A stretch of DNA of 9,432 nt from Hyphomicrobiales bacterium (GTDB taxonomy: Bacteria; Pseudomonadota; Alphaproteobacteria; Rhizobiales; Xanthobacteraceae), in NCBI GenBank assembly GCA_017304505.1, contig JAFKKQ010000340.1:1-9432 (forward strand), given 5' to 3'. Below the pieces are notes generated by a model. The model saw nothing but the letters and a program-made list of their open reading frames with translations, did not search any database and had not been told where the DNA came from. Below are positions 1-6,065 of the stretch, piece by piece; positions within the stretch are counted from its first letter, which is position 1; each line of letters begins with the position of its first letter. A program made the translations under genes and the position numbers.

Positions 1-9
1 CGGCGCTGT

Positions 10-1236
10 TCATGCGGCTGCGTTATGCCGCCCGAGTTGCATGAGGTCGGGTGGCGGCGGCTCAGAGCCATCCTCGCCCGCTGCGACGGGCGCGGCGATT
101 GCGAGACGGTTCCGGCCTTCCTTTTTGGCGCGATAGAGGGCCTGGTCGGCCTGCAACAACATCACCGGCAATTCGAATGACCCGCGGCTGCTGAACGCCA
201 TGCCGGTGCTCACGGTCGCGCCCGCCGGGCGACCATCGATGTCCGCGCCCGCCTTCTCGAAAGCGAGTTGGATGCGCTCCGCAATCGTCGCCGCACGCTC
301 GTGTGTCGCATCATAGAGCACGGCGACGAATTCATCGCCACCCCAGCGGCCGATCAATCCGGCGTCGCCGATGTGGGCCCTGGCGGTATTGGCAAACACC
401 TGCAGCGTTCGGTCGCCGATTGCGTGGCCGTACTGGTCGTTGATCGACTTGAAGTGGTCGAGATCGAACACCAGCGCCGCCGTGGGCTGCGGATTCGAAG
501 GACCACGATGTTGCACAGCGGTTTGTTCGAGGAAGCCGCGTCGGTTGGCGATGCTGGTGAGCGGATCGGTGAGCGCCGCGGTCCGCTGACGGTATTCGGT
601 GTGCTCCTTGGCCATTGCCAGCAGGACGAAAGCGATGGAGATGGTGAACAGCAACGCTTCCAGGCTGAGCAACTCAAGCCAGCCGCTCATGATGAGCTTG
701 TCGTTAGGCGCGATGTGAGCCGCGGCGGCCATCGGCGCCCGCAACAGAAACAGCGCGCCATGCACGAACAGCACCACGATCGCAGGCCAGCGCGACACCA
801 GCGCCTCGCTGCGAGCGCGCCAGAACTCGTAAGCCGTGAGCCACACATAGGCCGTCACGATCGACGAGCCGACCAGGGTGCGCAGCTCCACGGTCGTGGA
901 GAAAGAAGGCAGGCGGCACGCCAGCAGCCACACCGCGACGCCGACAAACAGGAACGCCGGTTCCGGAGATTTCTGATCGAACACGCGCGCGCCGCTCCAG
1001 GTCAGCGCGAAAGAGGCGAACAGCATGGCATTGCCGAAGTCGATGGACAGCGAGTCGGGAACCGAGCCATGCAGGCCCAGCAGCATGATGGACATCGCGC
1101 GCAGCATGTGCGCGCTGCCCCACCACGCGAGCGAGCGCTTGCTGAAGTTCTGCGTCCACACGAAAAACATCAGAAGGCCGAGGACGATCTCGACATCCAT
1201 CGTGACCAGAAAGAGCGTGTTGATGTCGAGATTCAT
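10..1236 (-). CDS. Membrane-anchored GGDEF diguanylate cyclase
   Basis: Predicted to make cyclic di-GMP from two GTP at the inner membrane. The 408-residue product has a hydrophobic N-terminal half (about residues 8-210) with some six or seven membrane segments and no recognised named sensor domain. A GGDEF domain follows at about 215-385: DPLTSIANRRGF at 224-235, DLDHFKSIND at 258-267, the active-site GGDEF at 299-303 and the closing ALYRAKKEGRNR at 366-377. The catalytic signature is intact. The inhibitory I-site RxxD, expected six residues before GGDEF, is absent (Gly290 and Gly293 sit at the Arg and Asp positions), so product feedback through that site is unlikely. A proline-rich tail follows. 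The start was placed at the Met directly before the first membrane segment; an in-frame ATG at 1305 adds 23 polar residues, and neither start has a clear Shine-Dalgarno. It is about 200 bp from the upstream reductase gene, so probably transcribed alone. The signal it senses is unknown. Confidence 0.9.
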   Translation of the reverse strand: MNLDINTLFLVTMDVEIVLGLLMFFVWTQNFSKRSLAWWGSAHMLRAMSIMLLGLHGSVPDSLSIDFGNAMLFASFALTWSGARVFDQKSPEPAFLFVGVAVWLLACRLPSFSTTVELRTLVGSSIVTAYVWLTAYEFWRARSEALVSRWPAIVVLFVHGALFLLRAPMAAAAHIAPNDKLIMSGWLELLSLEALLFTISIAFVLLAMAKEHTEYRQRTAALTDPLTSIANRRGFLEQTAVQHRGPSNPQPTAALVFDLDHFKSINDQYGHAIGDRTLQVFANTARAHIGDAGLIGRWGGDEFVAVLYDATHERAATIAERIQLAFEKAGADIDGRPAGATVSTGMAFSSRGSFELPVMLLQADQALYRAKKEGRNRLAIAAPVAAGEDGSEPPPPDLMQLGRHNAAA

Positions 1237-1436
1237 GGGCCACGTGATGGCATGGACGGCTTGTGTCGGCGGTGTGTGTCCGGCGTCGCGCCATCTACCG
1301 GTCATAAGATGAAAGAAGCGGTGAAGGTCGTTCGCCGGCGGCGTGCCATGCAGCCTTAAGGTTAGGAAAGCCTTTCAGCGATCCGTGCAATTTCATTGAG
1401 TGCGCAGGTAAGCCGTCGCTGCAGCTTGCTTGGCGG

Positions 1437-2285
1437 CTAATCCCACCCGCCGGGAACGCGCTCGACGGGGTTGGCGATGCGGCCGTCGACCCGCCTGAGA
1501 GCCGCGATGCGGGCCATCTCGTTGTCGCTCAGCGTGAAGTCGAACACATTGAAATTGTCGGCGATCCGCTGCGGGTTCGACGAGTAGGGGATGGCGGCGA
1601 CGCCTTGCTGGACCAGCCATCGCAATGCGACCTGCGCGATGCTGCGCCCGTGCGTTTTCGCGATGTTGCTCAGCACGGGGTCGTTGAACAGCCGACCGCG
1701 CCCCAGCGGGCAATAAGCGACGAACGCCAGATCATGACGCCGCGCTGCGGCGAGGAGCTTGGTCTGGTCGAGGTAGGGATGATACTCGGCCTGCAACGCG
1801 GCCAGCGGCTCCGTGCAGAGCGAGATAGCCTGGTCGAGCAGGGCGATGTTGAAATTGGCCACGCCGATGTGCCGTGCCAGGCCCTGTCGCTTCGCTTTGG
1901 CCAGCGCCGCGATGGCTTCGGCGAGCGGAATGTCCGGGTTGGGCCAGTGCACCATCAAGAGGTCGACGTAATCGACCTTCAGTGCGGCAAGGCTTTCATC
2001 CACCGACCGCGCAAAATCGGCCGGGCGCAGATTTTCATGGGATACTTTCGTGGTCAGGAAGATGTCGCCGCGCGGCACGCCCGATGCGCGCATCGCTTCG
2101 CCCACGGCTCGCTCGGTGCCGTATTTACGGGCGGTGTCGATATGGCGATAGCCGGCTTTGAGCGCGGCCACCACCACCTCGGCCGAGAAGCCACCCGTCA
2201 TCGGCGAGGTGCCGAAGCCGAGCACGGGGATTGTCGCGCCATGAGAGGTGAGGGCGGCAGTGGCGGATGTTGTCATGGAATGCAT
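1437..2285 (-). CDS. Aldo/keto reductase (AKR superfamily, small prokaryotic type)
   Basis: Soluble NADPH-dependent carbonyl reductase of the (beta/alpha)8 AKR fold, similar in length and motifs to 2,5-diketo-D-gluconate reductase-like enzymes. Numbered from the second Met (2276), the catalytic tetrad is complete: Asp47 (in HIDTA), Tyr52 (RKYGTE), Lys77 (LTTKV) and His110 (LMVHWPNP). Other family marks are GVANFN after strand 6, YHPYL, AYCPLGRG and the cofactor-binding IPYSSNPQRIADNFNVFDF. It ends in PGGWD, like the usual C-terminal EWD of the family. The open frame runs upstream to 2495, but that extension would overlap the divergent gene and lacks AKR similarity, so the ATG at 2285 or the one at 2276 is the likely start; neither has a strong ribosome-binding site. 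A 21-bp dyad lies 17 bp upstream of 2285 and may be an operator, which would make it an inducible detoxification or sugar-metabolism enzyme. The physiological substrate cannot be told from the sequence. Confidence 0.92.
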   Translation of the reverse strand: MHSMTTSATAALTSHGATIPVLGFGTSPMTGGFSAEVVVAALKAGYRHIDTARKYGTERAVGEAMRASGVPRGDIFLTTKVSHENLRPADFARSVDESLAALKVDYVDLLMVHWPNPDIPLAEAIAALAKAKRQGLARHIGVANFNIALLDQAISLCTEPLAALQAEYHPYLDQTKLLAAARRHDLAFVAYCPLGRGRLFNDPVLSNIAKTHGRSIAQVALRWLVQQGVAAIPYSSNPQRIADNFNVFDFTLSDNEMARIAALRRVDGRIANPVERVPGGWD

Positions 2286-2302
2286 TGTTCGCGATTGCTT
2301 GG

Positions 2303-2323
2303 CCGGAACGAATATCGGTCCGG
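2303..2323. promoter_or_regulatory. Inverted repeat, candidate operator for the aldo/keto reductase
   Basis: Arms CCGGAACGA and TCGGTCCGG flank a 3-bp centre (ATA). They match at eight of nine positions as a dyad. It lies in the 163-bp gap between the divergent reductase and methyltransferase genes, 17 bp from the reductase ATG at 2285 and about 125 bp from the methyltransferase ATG. Size and symmetry suit a dimeric TetR- or MarR-type repressor. No regulator gene is visible next to it. Confidence 0.45.
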
Positions 2324-2448
2324 TATTGTATTGGAATCGGTGACTCGTGCCAGCGGGTTCGGTGCCGTCCGGCGCTGGCCGCCGGTTGCCGCGCAAGCCG
2401 CTGTCGCCGTAGTGTGAACGCGAATCCCTCCGGGCGAAGACCGTCTCG

Positions 2449-3465
2449 ATGCAACTGCCGCCGCCGCTGCGCCACGCTGTAGACGATGCGCTCAAGGGCG
2501 TGGCGCTGGCCGATCTCGCGACCGCGTCGGAACTGTTATCGCAACGCTACCGCGGCGAGGTGCACGATGGACGTTGGCATCTCGGCGACGACAGGGCGGC
2601 GTTGGCTTATCTCGCGGCGCGGTTGCCCGCGACCTATGCGGCGGTGCGCGCGAGCTTCGAAGCGGTGGTGGCGGCCCGCCCGGAATTCGCGCCGGTGACG
2701 GCGCTTGACGTTGGAGCCGGCCCCGGCACCGCGCTCTGGGCTGCGGCAGACTGCTGGAGCGGGCTTGCCGATGTACTCTTGATCGAGGCGAGCCCTGCCA
2801 TTCGTGCCTGGGGCGAGCGATTGTCCCGCGGCGCCGGGCCGGCACGAATCGTATGGCGCACCGCCGATGCCGGCGATGGAATGGTCGATTGCGCTGCGCG
2901 GGATCTCGTCACGCTGGCCTATGTGCTTGGTGAGCTCGCACCCGAACGCCGGGATGCGCTGATCGACCGCTTGTGGACTCTCACCGACGGTATGCTGGTC
3001 GTCGTCGAGCCGGGTACGCCGGCCGGCTGGCAGCGGATTGTTGCCGCGCGTGCGCGTCTCATCGCTGCCGGGGCCCATCTCATCGCTCCGTGTCCCCATG
3101 CGGCGCCGTGCCCGCTCGCGCGGCCGGACTGGTGCCACTTCGCGCGGCGCGTTGCCCGCTCGCGGCTTCACCGCGAGGTCAAGAGTGCGGATGTGCCGTG
3201 GGAAGACGAGAAATTCATTTATCTCGCTGCATCGCGAACGCCCGGCGCGGCATTTGCAAGCCGTGTCATCGCGCGCCCGCGCCCGGCGAGCGGCCGCGTT
3301 ACGCTTAAGCTTTGTCGCAACGACGGCGTCGCGGGGGAACGACTTGTCACCCGCCGCGAAGGCCAGGTTTTCAAGGCGGCGCGGCGCGTGGATTGGGGCG
3401 ACATATTCGAGCCGCGACAGCCGGAAGCTGTTGGGGGAGAGCCGCTCGCGTCTCCCAAGGGATAG
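2449..3465 (+). CDS. Rsm22-like small-ribosomal-subunit methyltransferase
   Basis: Bacterial relative of mitochondrial Rsm22/METTL17, an SAM-fold protein that assists small ribosomal subunit assembly. The 338 residues show the family pattern in order: LSQRYRG (30-36), LPATYAAVRASF (59-70), SAM-binding motif ALDVGAGPGTAL (85-96), acidic IEAS (112-115), AYVLGEL (157-163), and VVVEPGTPAGW (184-194). A cysteine cluster follows: C215-P-H, C221-P and D-W-C229-H-F, then EDEKFIYLA (252-260) and a last Cys at 289 (TLKLCRND). The spacing C-x5-C-x7-C-x59-C resembles the four-cysteine Fe-S site reported for METTL17. The start fits the family N-terminus; no strong Shine-Dalgarno is present. It is divergent from the reductase and stands alone. 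Whether the bacterial protein methylates rRNA or acts only as an assembly factor is not settled by sequence. Confidence 0.88.
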   Translation: MQLPPPLRHAVDDALKGVALADLATASELLSQRYRGEVHDGRWHLGDDRAALAYLAARLPATYAAVRASFEAVVAARPEFAPVTALDVGAGPGTALWAAADCWSGLADVLLIEASPAIRAWGERLSRGAGPARIVWRTADAGDGMVDCAARDLVTLAYVLGELAPERRDALIDRLWTLTDGMLVVVEPGTPAGWQRIVAARARLIAAGAHLIAPCPHAAPCPLARPDWCHFARRVARSRLHREVKSADVPWEDEKFIYLAASRTPGAAFASRVIARPRPASGRVTLKLCRNDGVAGERLVTRREGQVFKAARRVDWGDIFEPRQPEAVGGEPLASPKG

Positions 3466-3613
3466 CAAGAGTCAGCCTGCGTCCGACAAGGCTCGTCTGG
3501 CTTCGGGTTTCAACGCTCCCCGGCCATAGGGATGTCCCTGGCAAGGGCATATTCCGTTTCACAGTGATATTGGTATTGTTGCGGCCTGACGCTCGCTCCA
3601 AACTATCTTTATG

Positions 3614-3619
3614 AAGGAG
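3614..3619 (+). promoter_or_regulatory. Shine-Dalgarno deciding a GTG start
   Basis: AAGGAG lies seven bases before the GTG at 3627. This strong site fixes GTG as the start of the acetyltransferase gene; the protein then begins at the first beta strand of the GNAT fold, with no unaligned leader. Confidence 0.8.
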
Positions 3620-3626
3620 TTGTCCA

Positions 3627-4529
3627 GTGTCACTTGCTTACAGGCCTGCTCAAGCAGAGGATTTGGCAGCGGCCGACGCGCTGGTGGTTGCCACCATCAA
3701 CGATCTTACCGTGCGGCACGGCTTCGGCCCGATGGCGACGGCAAGCCCTCCCAGCTTTCAACTGTTTTCGCTTAAGGACGATCCTGATGGCCTATGGATC
3801 GCGGAGGATGACGGCGACATCCTCGGTTTTGCTTGGAGCTGGGTGTGCGGTGACGTTTGGTTCCTCGCCCAGTTGTTCGTCGATCCGGCACAGCAGGGTC
3901 GCGGCATCGGCAATGAATTATTGAAACTGACTTTAGAGCACGCACGGAAATCAAAAGCGGCTCACAAGGCCCTTATTACTTTTACCTTCAATCGCGTCTC
4001 GCAGGGTCTCTACATGCGACACGGTCTCTTTCCCAAGATGCCGATTTATTTTTTTGCGGCGGCGCGCGAACGGGTGACGGAACGATTGCCGGAGTCGCCG
4101 TTGCGCAGCATGCCGATCGATGACACCGCCGTAACCATGAAAAGACTGGCCGAGATCGATTCTCGCGCCACGGGCGTCTCGCGAGAGAAGCATCATCGTT
4201 ACTTGCTCAACGATCCGGCGACGACGGGGGTTCTGCTTTGCGCCGGCGGCGGTTGCGTCGGCTACAGCTATGTCAGTTCCAACGGGCATATCGGACCCCT
4301 CGCGGTCATGCGGGCTGACATTCTTCGCGATGCCTTTGCGGCGGCGTTGAAGCTGGCGGCAGGTCGCTCCTCTGAGAAAATATCTGCGTTCCTGCCAGGT
4401 ACATGCGACAGCGCGCTGAACCTTGCCGTCCATCACGGCATGCGCATCACCTTTCCGATGCTGCTGATGGCGTCGCCAGGCTATGGCGATTGGACGCAAT
4501 ATCTGCCGCGAAATCCGGGCTTTATGTGA
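3627..4529 (+). CDS. Tandem GNAT-family N-acetyltransferase
   Basis: Predicted cytoplasmic acetyl-CoA-dependent acyltransferase of 300 residues, about twice a single GNAT domain. The N-terminal domain (about 1-145) is complete: RPAQAEDLAAADAL at the start, strand 4 and motif A AQLFVDPAQQGRGIGNELL (81-99, with the acetyl-CoA pyrophosphate loop QQGRGIG at 89-95), and motif B FNRVSQGLYMRHGLF (121-135). The C-terminal half (about 160-290) has the strands GVLLCAGGGCVGYSYV and HIGPLAV and a terminal LAVHHGMRITFPMLLMA. It resembles a second GNAT domain in which the QxxGxG loop has been lost, as in YitH-like two-domain GNATs. Acetyl transfer is therefore expected at the N-terminal site, with the C-terminal half shaping the substrate pocket. 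The acceptor is unknown. The gene stands alone between the methyltransferase and a convergent phosphatase gene. A few AT-richer stretches around 3910-3990 and 4045-4060 differ slightly from neighbouring codon use, but not enough to argue transfer. Confidence 0.88.
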   Translation: MSLAYRPAQAEDLAAADALVVATINDLTVRHGFGPMATASPPSFQLFSLKDDPDGLWIAEDDGDILGFAWSWVCGDVWFLAQLFVDPAQQGRGIGNELLKLTLEHARKSKAAHKALITFTFNRVSQGLYMRHGLFPKMPIYFFAAARERVTERLPESPLRSMPIDDTAVTMKRLAEIDSRATGVSREKHHRYLLNDPATTGVLLCAGGGCVGYSYVSSNGHIGPLAVMRADILRDAFAAALKLAAGRSSEKISAFLPGTCDSALNLAVHHGMRITFPMLLMASPGYGDWTQYLPRNPGFM

Positions 4530-4537
4530 TCGAATAT

Positions 4538-4560
4538 CTGCGGAGGGGCGTAATCCGCAG
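4538..4560 (+). terminator. Stem-loop just after the acetyltransferase gene
   Basis: A perfect 7-bp stem, CTGCGGA paired with TCCGCAG, has a 9-base loop and begins nine bases after the stop codon. There is no run of T after it on the plus strand, so it is not a textbook intrinsic terminator. It may be an mRNA 3'-end stabiliser or a Rho-assisted stop. Confidence 0.4.
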
Positions 4561-4575
4561 GAGCCATCTCGCCTG

Positions 4576-4603
4576 AAAAAATAGAGGCCGCCGGAGGACG
4601 GCC
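4576..4603 (-). terminator. Rho-independent terminator of the HAD phosphatase gene
   Basis: Read on the minus strand, a GC-only 5-bp stem (GGCCG with CGGCC, loop of eight) starts 13 bases beyond the stop codon of the phosphatase gene. It is followed by TCTATTTTTT. Hairpin plus T-run in this orientation fits an intrinsic terminator for the minus-strand gene. Confidence 0.65.
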
Positions 4604-4615
4604 GCATGCCTGATT

Positions 4616-5647
4616 TCAGTTTTCTGGGAATACAACACGCCAGTCGCGCTTCATGTCGACGATTGTCCAGCCCTTGTTCGTGCCTTCATCGAGCGCTTTG
4701 TCGAGTTTACCTATCGGCGACTTCCGGTCGTACTCGTATTCACGGGTCCCGTCGGTATGGTGGACGATCCCCATGAACCGCACGCCGCGGCCAGCCGCGG
4801 TCCATTGCAACATCTGCAGGTCGCCATCTGAATTTCCAAAAGCGAAAATGGGGCGTCGGCCGATGAAGCGATTGATGCCCACGGGCTTTCCTGGACCGTC
4901 GTCGACAAATTCCACCTTGGCGAGTTTCGCAAGCACCGGCTTTCCATCAGGCCCGACCTCAAACCTGACCACACCCGAGGAGCCGACCACCTGTTCGGGC
5001 GGGATGCCGTAAATTCGTTCTGTCCAAGGTCGCATGAATTCGATGCCTCCGCCGGAGACGATGAATGTCTTGAAGCCATTTTCGCGAAGGTAGGCGAGCA
5101 GTTCCAACATGGGCTGGTAGACAAGGTCGGTGTAGGGTTTGTTGAATCGCGGATGCCTGGCGCTTCCGATCCAATCCGACACGCTCTTGGAAAATGCATC
5201 GGTCGTCATTCCGGCATGCGTCGCAGCGATGATCTGGAGGACTCCCCTCTCGCCCGTTGCGGCAAGTGTTGTCATATCCTTGTCAAGGACGGCCTTGAAC
5301 GGCTGCTTGCCCTTCCACTCCGGATGCTCCGGCGCCATCGCTTTGACGCGATCGAATGCAAAGGCCACTTGGAAATAGATCGGCTGCTCGCACCAGAGTG
5401 TCCCGTCGTTATCGAAGACGGCGATGCGCTCGACCCCAGGGACGAAGTCCGGCCCGTCCTGCGTCGTCACACGCGCAACAAAATCGATTATGGATTGCTT
5501 CGCCGGCCCATCGTTCCAGGACGGCAGCGGATTCGGTTGTGCCCAGACAAAACTCGCGGCCAGAATTGAGGCGGATAGGATTGACGTGGCGATGACGGTC
5601 AGTGCGATCGCGGCACGCCTGATCGTGCGGCGTTTCCCATCGATCAT
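4616..5647 (-). CDS. Exported HAD-superfamily phosphatase
   Basis: Predicted periplasmic phosphomonoesterase of the haloacid dehalogenase superfamily, phosphoserine-phosphatase-like. Of 343 residues, the first 36 form a Sec signal peptide: basic KRRTIRR, a long hydrophobic core, and a cleavage site after FVWA. All four HAD motifs are present: motif I VFDNDGTLW (nucleophile Asp79, acid/base Asp81), motif II FIVSGGG (Ser198), motif III Lys254 in GPGKPVG, and motif IV FGNSDGDLQML (Asp274, Asp276). The helical cap lies between motifs I and II (about 90-180). The start is the ATG preceded by AAGGAGG; an upstream in-frame ATG at 5686 lacks such a site. It is divergent from the sulfatase gene across a 418-bp gap, which suggests, but does not prove, a joint role in hydrolysing organic esters in the periplasm. 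The substrate is unknown. HAD phosphatases are usually cytoplasmic, so the signal peptide is notable. Confidence 0.88.
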   Translation of the reverse strand: MIDGKRRTIRRAAIALTVIATSILSASILAASFVWAQPNPLPSWNDGPAKQSIIDFVARVTTQDGPDFVPGVERIAVFDNDGTLWCEQPIYFQVAFAFDRVKAMAPEHPEWKGKQPFKAVLDKDMTTLAATGERGVLQIIAATHAGMTTDAFSKSVSDWIGSARHPRFNKPYTDLVYQPMLELLAYLRENGFKTFIVSGGGIEFMRPWTERIYGIPPEQVVGSSGVVRFEVGPDGKPVLAKLAKVEFVDDGPGKPVGINRFIGRRPIFAFGNSDGDLQMLQWTAAGRGVRFMGIVHHTDGTREYEYDRKSPIGKLDKALDEGTNKGWTIVDMKRDWRVVFPEN

Positions 5648-5653
5648 GACGAC

Positions 5654-5660
5654 CCTCCTT
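5654..5660 (-). promoter_or_regulatory. Shine-Dalgarno deciding the phosphatase start
   Basis: On the minus strand AAGGAGG lies six bases before the ATG at 5647. It supports this start over the in-frame ATG 39 bases further upstream, which has no such site. Confidence 0.75.
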
Positions 5661-5881
5661 CTGCGTCCGTGAATTCGGTCGCGCATTCAGTCGTTATCGC
5701 TGCGACATGCGCCCGGCTGTCTGCGCCTCGGCCGTCACAGCGGGTCATCCTGATGCTTCCAGCAACGGTATCGCACCGCCAACAGATCGCGCCGGCATTC
5801 CGATAACTGTCGTATTGCAATCTCCACCGCAGGCTCTCGCGCGCATCGTTACAATGCTACGAGATCGTTCGCCCGGCACTT

Positions 5882-5899
5882 ATTGGACCGAGGTCCAAT
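5882..5899. promoter_or_regulatory. Perfect palindrome, candidate operator (site 1)
   Basis: ATTGGACC and GGTCCAAT are perfect 8-bp inverted arms around GA. The site is centred about 175 bp before the sulfatase ATG. It shares the RTTGG-N8-CCAAY pattern with sites at 5931-5948 and 9322-9339, so it is likely bound by a dimeric regulator. Which one is not known. Confidence 0.6.
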
Positions 5900-5930
5900 C
5901 TCGTCCTGAGGCAAGCGTGCGACAACTCCT

Positions 5931-5948
5931 GTTGGCCCTTGGCCCAAT
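5931..5948. promoter_or_regulatory. Degenerate palindrome, candidate operator (site 2)
   Basis: GTTGGCCC-TT-GGCCCAAT keeps the outer TTGG and CCAA of site 1 at the same N8 spacing, with mismatches inside. Its centre is 49 bp downstream of the centre of site 1 and about 126 bp before the sulfatase ATG. Confidence 0.4.
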
Positions 5949-6053
5949 AGTCCGCACTCGGCCAGATGGGCCAACCTCGATTCCGATCCGGATCGACAGC
6001 CGTCATGCGCTGCGTTGTCGCGTTCTCATCGGCTATCGAGGTCGCCGGACATT

Positions 6054-6059
6054 GAGGAG
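6054..6059 (+). promoter_or_regulatory. Shine-Dalgarno deciding the sulfatase start
   Basis: GAGGAG lies six bases before the ATG at 6066. The open frame continues to an ATG at 6015, but only the later start has a good ribosome-binding site and places the twin-arginine pair where a Tat signal needs it. Confidence 0.75.
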
Positions 6060-6065
6060 CATCTC

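Larger units (their letters stand above)
5648..6065. other. Divergent regulatory gap between phosphatase and sulfatase genes
   Basis: This 418-bp stretch holds the leaders of two divergent genes. I see two RTTGG-N8-CCAAY palindromes (5882-5899 and 5931-5948) and a half-site GGGCCAA at 5968-5974, all nearer the sulfatase. A plus-strand frame at 5707-6081 stays open, but its product is not recognisable, it overlaps the sulfatase start in another frame, and I see no ribosome-binding site for it; I do not call it a gene. No clear sigma-70 promoter stands out: TACAAT at 5850-5855 resembles a -10 box but lacks a well-spaced -35. The gap is long for a simple divergent promoter, so an unrecognised small RNA or short peptide is not excluded. 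Confidence 0.5.

Noticed and set aside
268..1359. Long open frame on the plus strand opposite the diguanylate cyclase
   Set aside because: Composition is rich in Arg, His and Gln with no family motif; it is an antisense shadow of a high-GC gene that has clear GGDEF motifs.
1605..2417. 270-codon plus-strand frame opposite the aldo/keto reductase
   Set aside because: Antisense shadow; the minus strand has a complete catalytic tetrad.
3435..3456. GGGAGA...TCTCCC stem at the end of the Rsm22-like gene as a terminator
   Set aside because: It lies inside the last codons of the gene, has a 10-base loop, and no T-run follows.
2536..3468. 310-codon minus-strand frame opposite the Rsm22-like gene
   Set aside because: Arg-rich shadow without motifs; the plus-strand frame carries the family signature from end to end.
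3528..3539. AGGGA-TG-TCCCT palindrome upstream of the acetyltransferase
   Set aside because: Only five-base arms and no promoter element beside it; too short to call an operator.
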